Source: Bacteroidales bacterium
GTDB taxonomy: Bacteria > Bacteroidota > Bacteroidia > Bacteroidales > UBA7332
Assembly (NCBI GenBank): GCA_028687995.1
Contig: JAQTZA010000008.1
Location: 62,001-126,000, forward strand
Reading direction: 5' to 3'
DNA length: 64,000 nucleotides
Under the pieces are notes generated by a model that saw only the letters and a list, made by a program, of their open reading frames with translations, did not search any database and was not told the DNA's origin. The position numbers were made by a program, and so were the translations under genes. Shown one piece after another: positions 56,660 through 64,000 of this stretch. How positions within the stretch are numbered: position 1 is the first letter of the stretch; every line of letters begins with the position of its first letter.

Positions 56660-56790
56660 TTTCCTATTTGTGTAATTGGTTTTTTAATAGTGTATTTGTA
56701 CCATATTTGTATCGCGCCTTATTTAAAAGACTATGTGCGCCTTATTGATGCTTATAAGTTCTTAGTGTGTTTTATTCTGTCTTATTTCTT
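56660..56790. other. Repeat-rich region at the left end of the integrative element (possible att/arm sites)
   Basis: TATTTGTA occurs at 56693-56700 and 56704-56711 (11 bases apart), with CTATTTGTGTA just upstream. GCGCCTTATT occurs at 56714-56723 and 56737-56746 (23 apart), with weaker GTGTTTTATT and GTCTTATT copies after it. Clusters of short direct repeats next to an integrase gene resemble arm-type integrase binding sites. The core att site cannot be set without the right end. Confidence 0.4.
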
Positions 56791-56813
56791 ATGATAATCT
56801 AAAATTTGATGCT

Positions 56814-57392
56814 ATGGGTTACAGTAAATTAAAAATCCCGAAAGTCTGCGAGTGTTGCAAGAAACCATTCGAAGCAAAAACTGTCCTAACTCGATTCTGT
56901 AGTACACAGTGTGTAAACAAAGCCGACCGTACAAGAAAGAAAGATGCTAAAGAGCAGACCAAAACTCAGGCAGAAAAAGCGCAAAAAACAGAAGTAATTG
57001 CCGACATTCAAAGTCGCCCTTACATTTCCATTCCGGAGGCTACTCTCCTGTTCGGAATATCAAAAGACACCTTACGCCGTCTAATTAAACGCGGAAAGAT
57101 ACCGGCTCACAATCTTGGTCAAAGATTGACCAGGATAAGCCGTGTTCACCTCGAAGCTCTATTCGTACCAATTGCCATTCCTGAACCAATCCCCGAATCA
57201 CCAAAAGAGTATAAGCCCGAAGACTGCTATACAATTGGTGAAGTCCAAAAGAAGTTTGGAATATCTGATAAAACACTATACTTGGCAATCAAACGGCTGA
57301 ACATAGACAAAATTCCAATTGGAAAATATGTATATGTCCCTAAAGAACAAATCGACAAAGTTTTTGCACCAACTCAATCTGAAAACCCATGA
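56814..57392 (+). CDS. Zinc-ribbon and double HTH (excisionase-like) protein of an integrative element
   Basis: A 192-residue DNA-binding protein. An N-terminal zinc ribbon (CECCKKPFEAKTVLTRFCSTQC) is followed by a Lys-rich linker and two MerR/HTH_17-type domains: ISIPEATLLFGISKDTLRRLIKRGKIPAHNLG, and YTIGEVQKKFGISDKTLYLAIKRLNID with IPIGKYVYVP (regions given in part). This arrangement is common next to Bacteroidota integrases and probably regulates or assists recombination. Its last four bases overlap the integrase start. Confidence 0.8.
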   Translation: MGYSKLKIPKVCECCKKPFEAKTVLTRFCSTQCVNKADRTRKKDAKEQTKTQAEKAQKTEVIADIQSRPYISIPEATLLFGISKDTLRRLIKRGKIPAHNLGQRLTRISRVHLEALFVPIAIPEPIPESPKEYKPEDCYTIGEVQKKFGISDKTLYLAIKRLNIDKIPIGKYVYVPKEQIDKVFAPTQSENP

Positions 57393-58630
57393 AGCAATTA
57401 TCAAACACGAAAGCAACGGTTCGCATACGTAAAGCTGAAGACCGTAAAGAATGGTATCTTTATATTGAGAGTTACCCAGTTATTGTGGACGGCAAAGCAA
57501 CAAGAGTCCGACAGTATTTGAACCGGTCAGTTACAACAATTGAATGGGATAAAAAACGAACAGCAAGAACAGATCCTGACGGCAGCAAAACATATAAACC
57601 GAAGCGAGATGATAATGGCTTGATTATATGCAAGAGCGAAATGGACCGTGCAAGTATTGTTTATGCTGATGGGATTCGTGCGCTACGTCAAAAAGAATTT
57701 GATAATGCAGAACTTTACACGGATGATGATAACAAGAAGATAGAAGCCAAAAAGAAGGCAGAAACGAACTTCATACAATACTTTGTAAAGTTAGCCAACC
57801 AGCGGAATAAGAACCGTTCAGAAAGCATACAGTTAAGTTGGCTCTGTGTACATGACTACCTGAAGAAATTCAGTGGAGAGACACTTCTTTTCGCCAATCT
57901 TACTGAAAGTTGGTGCGAAGAATTCAAAGAATTTCTACTCACAACCAAAAGCCGAAAATCAAGCGAAGCCGTTTTAGCCCAGAATACAGCCGTAACATAT
58001 TACAGCATTTTCAAGGCAGCACTCAAAAAAGCGTTTGTGGATGGCTATTTAACAACAGACCTGAGCGCAAAAACCAAAGGCATAAAATTATTAGAAACCC
58101 GTCGGGAATTCCTCACAATCGAGGAACTAAACAAACTTGCAGAAACGCCCTGCAACAACCCCACATTGAAAAAAGCAGCTCTATTTTCTGCTCTCACAGG
58201 GTTGCGGTTGTCCGATGTTCAAAAACTCACATGGAAAGAACTTGTTTTCGATGGCAAGCTTTATAAAATCAATTTCACCCAAAAGAAAACAAAAGGAGTT
58301 GAATATATGCCTATTTCAGAGCAAGCCTTCGGGATATGTGGAGAAAAAGGCGAGCCCAATGCACTTGTTTTTGAAAAGCTCCCCGATTCAGCCTGGATAT
58401 CGTCACCACTCAAACATTGGGTAGAATCAGCAGGCATAGATAAGAAAATCACATTTCACTGCTTCCGGCATACCTTCGCCACTTTGCAATTGACCAGTGG
58501 CACCGACATTTACACTGTAAGTAAAATGCTTGGTCATAAAGATTTGAAGGTAACACAAATCTGTGCAAAGATTGTAGATGAAACCAAACAAAAAGCAGCT
58601 AACAACATAAAAATCAATGTAATCAAATAA
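57389..58630 (+). CDS. Tyrosine recombinase/integrase with catalytic Tyr replaced by Cys
   Basis: Site-specific integrase of the Bacteroidota conjugative-transposon type, 413 residues. Arm-binding and SAM-like domains (NKNRSESIQLSWLCVHDYLKKF, VLAQNTAVTYYSIFKAAL) precede the catalytic domain. Catalytic residues: R273 (LTGLRLSDV), H357 and R360 (FHCFRHTF), H383 (LGHKDLK). The nucleophile, expected nine residues after H383 as in XerD, is C392 (TQICAKIVDETK) where relatives have TQIYAKI. A single base change, TAT to TGT at 58562-58564, explains this. The enzyme is probably inactive, or the base is a sequence error. Confidence 0.92.
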   Translation: MKQLSNTKATVRIRKAEDRKEWYLYIESYPVIVDGKATRVRQYLNRSVTTIEWDKKRTARTDPDGSKTYKPKRDDNGLIICKSEMDRASIVYADGIRALRQKEFDNAELYTDDDNKKIEAKKKAETNFIQYFVKLANQRNKNRSESIQLSWLCVHDYLKKFSGETLLFANLTESWCEEFKEFLLTTKSRKSSEAVLAQNTAVTYYSIFKAALKKAFVDGYLTTDLSAKTKGIKLLETRREFLTIEELNKLAETPCNNPTLKKAALFSALTGLRLSDVQKLTWKELVFDGKLYKINFTQKKTKGVEYMPISEQAFGICGEKGEPNALVFEKLPDSAWISSPLKHWVESAGIDKKITFHCFRHTFATLQLTSGTDIYTVSKMLGHKDLKVTQICAKIVDETKQKAANNIKINVIK

Positions 58631-58654
58631 ATAACCTTTCAATTTAATACTCAC

Positions 58655-59913
58655 ATGCATGTAAAGAACATTTTCAATTCAAAAAGTGATTTTAAAAACT
58701 TCACTATGAGCGAAAGAGCTACCTTTGGTGTTGTTATTAGATTTTACCAGAATGAAACCGAAACTACCGAACGGATAAAGGAAAATTCTCTCTCTCAAAC
58801 CACTCTTTTTAATTGCGTTAGCACTATTACTGAAAAATTAAAAAGTGAAGAATTCCCAGAAGCATTTGTAAATGAAATCTGGGACGATATAAAACACATT
58901 AGGGGCAAAAAGAATGATGATATCCAAAATCAGCCGATTAGAAACATGCTCAACCTCGATTATGAATACAATGCGAATCGCTGGTATGAAGCAACTGTAA
59001 TTTTCGCATGTGTTTATATGGTTTTGGCTTTAGATTGCCCCAACAAAGTAAATTGCTTGACACTAATCAAAGAAAAAGGAGCTTACAATGAAGATGCTAA
59101 ACCCTATTTCGAGCCATTCGAACAAGCGGTTATAAAACTCAAGGAAAACCAAGCCAAGCACCCTTCTGCCTACGGCATTGAAACAGATCAACCAAAAGAG
59201 GAACAGAAAAAATTATCCGAAGCGGAATGGTTAGCCAGTGAAAAACATTTCTCCTGGAAATTTGATAAATTACGCACTATTCTTGCTTGCAAATCACACG
59301 AGGAGCAATTCCATGAATATATCGAAGAATGTAAAAGAGAGGAGAATTTACCCAATCCAAGCAAGGCCTATTTAGACCTTTTAAAAGTACAAATTCAATA
59401 TCTCCAACGCCAGATATCTCATAAGAACAACCCCTCAATTAATGTCAATGATATTGTAGACGCTCTGAAAGATCACAAGTTTTCCAATGAGCGTGCTGCT
59501 GAATTATTGGAAATTATCAACTACGCCTTGTATTCCAAGCAATACCCGGAAAATATTTGCGGGAACTTAGAAAACAAATTAAACTCTTTCGTCAGGCAGC
59601 TTCAACACAAAGCGAGAATGATTCAATCCCAGACAATGAGGAGAACACCGACAAGGCTACACAAAAGGTAAAGTCCGTTGCAATAATGGAAATGCTCAAA
59701 CTTTTAGACAAAGGAACTGCCCATAATGATCTTACAGACATTTGTAAATTCATTGCATTTCTTACAGGCAACTCCCATAAAAGCATTTACAATGATGCTC
59801 AAAATGGAATTACGTTCAGCCCTAAACACCACGCCCAGGACATTGAAAGAGCAAACGAATTATTCAAATCTCTAAACATGTCAATATCAATAGACAAGCA
59901 AAAGCAATACTAA
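58655..59913 (+). pseudogene. Frameshifted unknown gene of the element (two overlapping frames)
   Basis: Frame one runs 58655-59671 (338 residues); frame two runs 59557-59913 (118 residues, TTG start). Frame one reads sensibly to YSKQYPENI at about 59557, then turns into unlikely sequence (CGNLENKLNSF to RTPTRLHKR). Frame two continues naturally from that point (LRELRKQIKLFRQAAS, then LLDKGTAHNDLTDICKFIAFLTG). One T missing from the TTT at 59556-59558 would join them into about 418 residues. I do not recognise the family. No signal peptide or membrane segment; a cytoplasmic role in mobilisation or regulation is possible. Confidence 0.6.
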
Positions 59914-59923
59914 ATCCCCAACC

Positions 59924-59935
59924 GGTTGTACAACC
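59924..59935. promoter_or_regulatory. Perfect 12-base palindrome GGTTGTACAACC
   Basis: GGTTGTACAACC lies inside two direct copies of CAACCxGTTG (59920-59939 region). It could be an operator for one of the element's HTH proteins or a protein-binding part of the downstream hairpin. Between the unknown gene and the next operon. Confidence 0.4.
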
Positions 59936-59967
59936 AGTTGTAGGGTATTCTTTCGTATTTTTTTGTA

Positions 59968-60001
59968 CCACGATTTCAATTGAAGTCGTGGTTTTCTTTT
60001 T
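59968..60001 (+). terminator. Terminator after the frameshifted gene
   Basis: CCACGATTTC (59968-59977) and GAAGTCGTGG (59982-59991), one G-U pair, then TTTTCTTTTT. Confidence 0.75.
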
Positions 60002-60043
60002 ATTGGCACAGAAGGAAGCCCAATCGCCGAAAACAAAATTAAT

Positions 60044-60397
60044 ATGTTTTCAGAACAAATTTCTTTCAACGAATTGCCTCAGGCAATAGTCTATCTTATC
60101 CAGAAAGTTGAAAATCTTGAAGCTCTCGTAGCAAAGGGACAATCGGAAACGCGCGAATCGGATCGCTGGTTTAATCTGAAAGAGTTTCAGGATTACCACC
60201 CCGACCACCCGGCAGCACCTACCATTTATGCATGGGTTGGACAAAGACTTATTCCGAATCACAAACATGGGAAAAAGCTCATGTTCCTTAAATCGGAAAT
60301 TGATGAATGGCTTAAATCCGGCAAGCGGAAAACCGCAGCTGAACTAAGAGCAGAAGCAGCAGAATTTGTAGCTAAAAAAGGGAGGATTGTAAAATGA
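60044..60397 (+). CDS. HTH_17 excisionase-like protein
   Basis: A 117-residue DNA-binding protein. The MerR/excisionase-type HTH is WFNLKEFQDYHPDHPAAPTIYAWVGQRLIPNHKHGKKLMF (given as a region), with the wing HGKKLMFLKSEIDEWL. The N-terminus is a short coiled coil (YLIQKVENLEALVAKGQ). Four-base overlap with the next gene. Likely a directionality factor or regulator for the element. Confidence 0.75.
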   Translation: MFSEQISFNELPQAIVYLIQKVENLEALVAKGQSETRESDRWFNLKEFQDYHPDHPAAPTIYAWVGQRLIPNHKHGKKLMFLKSEIDEWLKSGKRKTAAELRAEAAEFVAKKGRIVK

Positions 60398-60744
60398 CAG
60401 ACAATAAACACCCCCAGCGATTAGCCGACATTCTGAAAGATTATTTTCAGAACAGCAACGAGCCCTTGGCCGTTGACTTCCGCAAACAATTTGCCGGAAC
60501 AGACAACCCTCTTTTAGCCCTAAAGCCAGGCGACGAGACTTCTCTTGAAGATTGGCTCGACAATCAGGATGTAATGCAAGCATTACACGTGTCTCCCCGA
60601 ACACTTCAAACGCTACGTTCCAATGGCTTATTGCCTTTCTCACGTATTGGCAACAAGCTTTATTATCGCCGTCAGGATATTATCAAAATCCTATCTGACA
60701 ATTACACAATGCGTAAAATTCAGAATTATGGGAGAGATAAATAA
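60394..60744 (+). CDS. HTH_17-domain DNA-binding protein
   Basis: A 116-residue protein with a C-terminal HTH_17 domain (DNQDVMQALHVSPRTLQTLR, then LPFSRIGNKLYYRRQDIIKIL). This is the small topoisomerase-adjacent or mobilisation-adjacent type common in Bacteroides mobile elements. Overlaps the previous gene by four bases and the next by 17. Confidence 0.75.
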   Translation: MTDNKHPQRLADILKDYFQNSNEPLAVDFRKQFAGTDNPLLALKPGDETSLEDWLDNQDVMQALHVSPRTLQTLRSNGLLPFSRIGNKLYYRRQDIIKILSDNYTMRKIQNYGRDK

Positions 60745-61735
60745 ACTGGCGATATTATCCCAAACGCATTATGGCATTGGAATCTATGCACATATCCTGA
60801 AGTCGTATTATCCAAATCAAACAGTCCTCTCCCTTTCGGGGAGGACTTGTTTGCCAACCAAAAACCCATTCAATGCCGATAAACCGACATTGAATATTTT
60901 CATTTACAAAGAAAATGTATTGGGTAATGCTTCAGATAAAGAGTTTGCACGGCATTCGGATAGCGAAAACGCTATCCCTGCCGGTGATCCGTTCGACTTC
61001 GCCGAACTACACTACAAACAGTCGGGCAATGAACTATTGCAGACGATTAACAAAGAAATGAATCTGAGAATTGGAGAAGTATTCGATTTTTATAAAAGCA
61101 GAAATAATCCTGACAATCAAAATAATCATTCAAATCACAGTTCAGACATTAGGGTGAGGCATTTCTCATTCTTCAAAGCTCCCGTTCGGAATACCATTCC
61201 TCACAAGTCAATTTCTTTGCTTGATGCCTACAATTACATTGTTGGCGATTATGCAAAAGTTCGCACCGAGAAATTACGCTCTCTGCTTTCTCAACTTCCC
61301 CCTTTAGGGGGCAAGGGGGTTGCACGGCAATTCAAAGCCTCGACATTCGATTATTGTACTTTTTCAGGAATGTTTCAAACCCGCAACGATAAAGCTTTGA
61401 TTAGTCATTCCTGTTTGTTGTGTATTGATTTTGACCACTTGCAAAGCGTTGATCTGCTTCGCAAGCAACTTTTGCAAGACGAATACTTTGATACACAAAT
61501 GCTCTTCGTCAGCCCTTCCGGGGATGGGCTGAAATGGATAATTCCCATTGACACAGCAAAAACCTCACATAGTGAGTTTTTCGTTGCGGTTGCAAATTAC
61601 ATTCAACAAACCTACGGTGTTGAAGTCGATAAATCAGGGCGGGACATATCCCGCGCCTGCTTTTTGCCACACGACCCACAGGCATACATTAATCCACGTC
61701 TTTTAAATTCGTGTAATTCCCAAAAATTCGCATAA
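60728..61735 (+). CDS. VirE-N / BT4734-like replication-associated protein with repeat insertions
   Basis: From ATG at 60728 it has 335 residues. The core resembles the BT4734/BF3469-like VirE-N domain found on Bacteroides mobile elements: FFKAPVRNTIPHKSISLLDAYNYIVGDYA, CTFSGMFQTRNDKALISHS, and LCIDFDHLQSVDLLRKQLLQDEYFDTQMLFVSPSGDGLKW (regions). GVEVDKSGRDISRACFLPHDPQAY near the end is typical. The N-terminal ~140 residues are variable. Two palindromic repeat segments lie in frame (60823-60847 and 61298-61311), and an Asn/His-rich stretch is at about 61110-61150. The frame open upstream to 60623 overlaps the previous gene and is not used. Confidence 0.75.
   Translation: MGEINKLAILSQTHYGIGIYAHILKSYYPNQTVLSLSGRTCLPTKNPFNADKPTLNIFIYKENVLGNASDKEFARHSDSENAIPAGDPFDFAELHYKQSGNELLQTINKEMNLRIGEVFDFYKSRNNPDNQNNHSNHSSDIRVRHFSFFKAPVRNTIPHKSISLLDAYNYIVGDYAKVRTEKLRSLLSQLPPLGGKGVARQFKASTFDYCTFSGMFQTRNDKALISHSCLLCIDFDHLQSVDLLRKQLLQDEYFDTQMLFVSPSGDGLKWIIPIDTAKTSHSEFFVAVANYIQQTYGVEVDKSGRDISRACFLPHDPQAYINPRLLNSCNSQKFA
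60823..60847. repeat. In-frame palindromic repeat in the VirE-N gene (1)
   Basis: AGTCCTC (60823-60829) and GAGGACT (60841-60847) around TCCCTTTCGGG. Encodes about eight residues (SLSGRTC region) that do not interrupt the frame. Confidence 0.6.
61298..61311. repeat. In-frame palindromic repeat in the VirE-N gene (2)
   Basis: CCCCC (61298-61302) TTTA GGGGG (61307-61311), followed by CAAGGGGG. Encodes PPLGGKG in frame. Confidence 0.55.
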
Positions 61736-61747
61736 TTCGTTATTAAT

Positions 61748-63655
61748 ATGAGCAAGAAGACATTTAACCCGACAGACTGGCAACCCTCAGAATCCAACAA
61801 GATAGAAACACAAAAATCTCATAATTCAGATGCACTTTCCCCCTCTCAAAAATCAAATTCCGCTTTTCTTTCTCCTCAGGGAGAAAGTACCCGTAGGGGG
61901 ATAGAGGTCAGAGAGGGGTCAGGGGTGAGGTCTGATTTGGAGTTGATTGTAAACCGTATCGAATCCGCCTCGATTGATATTGCCCCCAATTATGCTGATT
62001 GGCGTGACCTGGGCTTTGCCCTCGCTGACGCTTTGGGCGAAAGTGGTCGTAATTACTACCACCGCCTAAGCCGTTTTTATCCGTCTTATTCGCAAAGCGA
62101 AACTGACAAACAATACTCTGCTTGCCTTGCTTCGCACGGCCACGGTGTTACAATCAAAACGCTTTACCACCTTGCAAAGTCGGCAGGAATAGACATTGCA
62201 ATTAAAACTCAAACTAATTCGATAGCTTCCCAAAAGGGAAATCATAATAATCAAGACAATCAAAAAAATCATAGTTCAGACAATATTTCTCCAATTCCCC
62301 AAAATGGGGAAATGGAGGAAATGGGGAATCAGGAGAAGCAACTACCCGCTTTCCCAAAAGCAATATTTGAAACCTTGCCCGGATTACTCCATGCAATCAC
62401 TTCAAATGCCGATTCTCCCGAAGATGCTGATTTGCTTTTGCTGGGTTCACTGACTGTTTTTAGTGCCTGTATGCCCAATGTGTATGGGGTATATGGACAG
62501 CATGAAGTATTTCCAAACTTATTTCTTTTTGTCACAGCAAAAGCTTCTGCAGGTAAAGGAAGACTTTCCCTTTGCCGTCGTTTGGTAGAACCTATTCACC
62601 AAATGATGCGCCAGCAATGCAAGGCAGAACAGGAAGAATACAAACTGAAACTCACACAGTACAACGCCAGCAGCGATAAGGCGCACGAGGAAAAACCCGA
62701 AGAACCACCACTCAGGACACTGATTATTCCAGCTAACAACAGCGCAACAGGCCTGTTTCAATTGCTCAAAGAAAATAACGAAAAGGGATTGATTTTTGAA
62801 ACCGAAGGAGATACACTTGCACAGACATTCAAAAGCGAACACGGAAATTATTCCGATGGTTTCCGCAAAGCGTTCCACCACGAAACAATTTCTTATAACC
62901 GCAGAAAAGACAGGGAATTTGTTGAGTTGGCAAGCCCTCAACTTTCCGCTCTTTTGTCCGGTACACCCAAGCAGGTATCTTCATTGATTCCGAACGCCGA
63001 AAACGGACTGTTCAGCCGTTTCATGTTCTACTTTATGAACCTTCGTCCTATATGGAAAGATGTGTTTGCCGGAGATGATGAGCAACCACTTGAACATAAA
63101 TTTGATGTTTATGGAAAAGAATTTCTGGGTTTCAATCTTTTTCTTCGCCAGCAACTGGGCAGATTTCGGTTTGCTTTTTCAAGCAGCCAACAAAAAGCGT
63201 TCAACGCCTACTTTGAACAAACACAACTTCAATACCTCGAATTGTGCGGAGATGATTATGTGGGTAGCATTCGGCGATTGGGTTTAATTGCATTTCGTTT
63301 GGCTATGATTATGACCGCTCTGAGAATTATTGATACAGGCGAAGTTTCGTCTGTGCTTGTCTGCAATGACAGCGATTTCAATACAGTGATGGAAATAGTA
63401 AAAGTGCTTGTGCTACATGCTGCATACATTTTTGAGCAATTACCCAAAGACACCGCAACACAGCAGCCCTTAAATCACAAACGCCAGTTACTGGATGCTT
63501 TACCTTCTGAATTTGACCGCCAGACTTATCTGAACATATCTGAACAATTAAAGATACCTGCAAAAACTGCCGAAAAACAAATCACGCGGTTTATTAATGC
63601 AGGCTTATTGGTTCGACAATCGCATGGAAGTTATTCTAAAACAGAAACTAAATAA
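61748..63655 (+). CDS. PriCT-2 / DUF3987 replication protein with repeat insertions
   Basis: A 635-residue protein. Around residues 80-130 a PriCT-2-like primase C-terminal domain is visible (APNYADWRDLGFALADALGESGRNYYHRLSRFYPSYS, given as a region). Residues from about 200 onward form a DUF3987 domain (FPNLFLFVTAKASAGKGR, with the P-loop-like ASAGKGR; LIIPANNSATGLFQLLKENNEKGLIFETEGDTL). Such proteins accompany VirE-N proteins in Bacteroidota integrative elements and are thought to act in element replication. Repeat-derived stretches are inserted at 61868-61931 and about 62230-62334. The gene follows the VirE-N gene by 12 bases. Confidence 0.85.
   Translation: MSKKTFNPTDWQPSESNKIETQKSHNSDALSPSQKSNSAFLSPQGESTRRGIEVREGSGVRSDLELIVNRIESASIDIAPNYADWRDLGFALADALGESGRNYYHRLSRFYPSYSQSETDKQYSACLASHGHGVTIKTLYHLAKSAGIDIAIKTQTNSIASQKGNHNNQDNQKNHSSDNISPIPQNGEMEEMGNQEKQLPAFPKAIFETLPGLLHAITSNADSPEDADLLLLGSLTVFSACMPNVYGVYGQHEVFPNLFLFVTAKASAGKGRLSLCRRLVEPIHQMMRQQCKAEQEEYKLKLTQYNASSDKAHEEKPEEPPLRTLIIPANNSATGLFQLLKENNEKGLIFETEGDTLAQTFKSEHGNYSDGFRKAFHHETISYNRRKDREFVELASPQLSALLSGTPKQVSSLIPNAENGLFSRFMFYFMNLRPIWKDVFAGDDEQPLEHKFDVYGKEFLGFNLFLRQQLGRFRFAFSSSQQKAFNAYFEQTQLQYLELCGDDYVGSIRRLGLIAFRLAMIMTALRIIDTGEVSSVLVCNDSDFNTVMEIVKVLVLHAAYIFEQLPKDTATQQPLNHKRQLLDALPSEFDRQTYLNISEQLKIPAKTAEKQITRFINAGLLVRQSHGSYSKTETK
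61868..61931. repeat. In-frame repeat segment in the DUF3987 gene (1)
   Basis: CTTTCTCC (61868-61875) TCA GGGAGAAAG (61879-61887), then CCCGTAGGGGG and a G-rich stretch (GAGAGGGGTCAGGGGTGAGG). Encodes LSPQGESTRRGIEVREGSGV in frame. It sits at the boundary between an unstructured N-terminus and the PriCT-2 domain. Confidence 0.65.
62287..62334. repeat. In-frame repeat segment in the DUF3987 gene (2)
   Basis: ATTCCCC AAAAT GGGGAAAT (62294-62312), flanked by TTTCTCC on the left and GGAGGAAATGGGGAAT on the right, forming a larger imperfect palindrome. Encodes low-complexity residues (ISPIPQNGEMEEMGNQEKQ) in frame. Confidence 0.6.
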
Positions 63656-63758
63656 ACGACTATTTACAATCAACATAAGTATTAATAGGAAATAATTGCT
63701 TTCTAATGATGTTTTGAAAACTTTTCCTTTGCACCTGTTTTATTTGTGAATAATTATC

Positions 63759-63766
63759 TATCTTTG
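63759..63766 (+). promoter_or_regulatory. -7 element (TATCTTTG) of the XRE regulator
   Basis: Exact TAnnTTTG match 49 bases before the ATG at 63815. Confidence 0.5.
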
Positions 63767-63814
63767 TTCAAATTCTGACAATTCAAAATAATAAAAGCCC
63801 AAATTGGAATGATT

Positions 63815-64000
63815 ATGCTATTCGCGAATAAAATCAGACGATTAAGAGAAGACCAACAACTGCTCCAACGTCAATTGGCAGCGGCTTTAGAAATTGATAC
63901 ACCCATGTACAGCAAAATTGAGCGGGGTGACCGTCCGGCAAAACGAACACAGGTTGTTGCTCTTGCAAAATTGCTTTCTATTGATGAAACTGAACTCTTA
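63815..64000 (+). CDS. XRE-family HTH regulator, 3'-truncated by the window
   Basis: The first 62 residues are visible (ATG at 63815; a second in-frame ATG at 63809 is possible). MLFANKIRRLREDQQLLQRQ, then LAAALEIDTPMYSKIERGDR and RPAKRTQVVALAKLLSID form a complete Cro/C1-type HTH. From general knowledge, small XRE proteins of this pattern in Bacteroidota often stand next to restriction-modification genes; that is only an expectation, as the downstream DNA is outside the window. Confidence 0.75.
   Translation, partial: MLFANKIRRLREDQQLLQRQLAAALEIDTPMYSKIERGDRPAKRTQVVALAKLLSIDETELL

Noticed and set aside
59549..59563. Programmed -1 frameshift joining the two frames
   Set aside because: The junction (GAA AAT ATT TGC) is not an X XXY YYZ slippery site and no downstream hairpin is close by, so a mutation or sequence error is simpler.
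59557..59913. A separate 118-residue gene
   Set aside because: Starts with TTG inside the previous frame and continues its sequence naturally; treated as the second part of a frameshifted gene.
1..64000. tRNA, rRNA, tmRNA or riboswitch genes
   Set aside because: None could be recognised by cloverleaf-like arms, conserved rRNA words or known aptamer cores; a covariance-model search would be needed to exclude small RNAs.

Overview
The window reads as chromosome of a Bacteroidota bacterium, most likely of the order Bacteroidales. Reasons: many genes are preceded by the phylum-specific promoter (TTTG, about 19 bases, TAnnTTTG), Shine-Dalgarno sites are absent, the primary sigma factor is the short ~286-residue type, a type IX secretion sortase (PorU) is present, and an acyl-CoA carboxyltransferase is paired with a separate biotin carrier. 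Genus cannot be fixed from the sequence; no rRNA or tRNA gene was seen.

Positions 1-25,000 are mostly housekeeping: the 3' part of an M3 oligopeptidase, an MntA/HepT toxin-antitoxin pair, thiol peroxidase, a Kup potassium transporter, a cytochrome b561-like protein, UvrA, a SlyD-like FKBP, RuvX, peptide deformylase, the carboxyltransferase and biotin carrier, a Wzi-type outer-membrane protein facing a Wza/Wzc polysaccharide export pair, a Yip1-like protein, SmpB, a nucleoside-recognition-domain membrane protein, YgiQ, and a DUF4349 lipoprotein. The GC-rich tex gene follows.

Positions 27,200-31,850 are an AT-rich accessory patch: a HEXXH protein of unknown function with a small membrane protein, a truncated four-helix-suffix gene, a REP-type (RAYT) transposase set among four copies of a ~75-base repeat plus palindromes, a 42-base tandem repeat, and a frameshifted lipoprotein gene. 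Housekeeping resumes to 56,600: RsmG, an MBL hydrolase, GcvP, a LiaF-like/LytTR pair, RpoD, HtrA, a sugar acetyltransferase with a CpsB-type phosphatase, the recR-HAD-GT2-MFS cluster, TrmB-Mrp, PorU, OsmC, GlyA and DnaK. The dnaK upstream region carries a sigma-54-like -24/-12 element and an inverted repeat.

From about 56,650 to the right edge lies the left end of an integrative element: zinc-ribbon/HTH protein, tyrosine integrase, a frameshifted unknown gene, two excisionase-like HTH proteins, a VirE-N/BT4734-like protein, a PriCT-2/DUF3987 replication protein and the start of an XRE regulator. Its integrase has cysteine where the catalytic tyrosine should be, and its two large replication-type ORFs contain several in-frame palindromic repeat insertions. 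The element therefore looks partly decayed, or carries sequence errors; its right end is outside the window.
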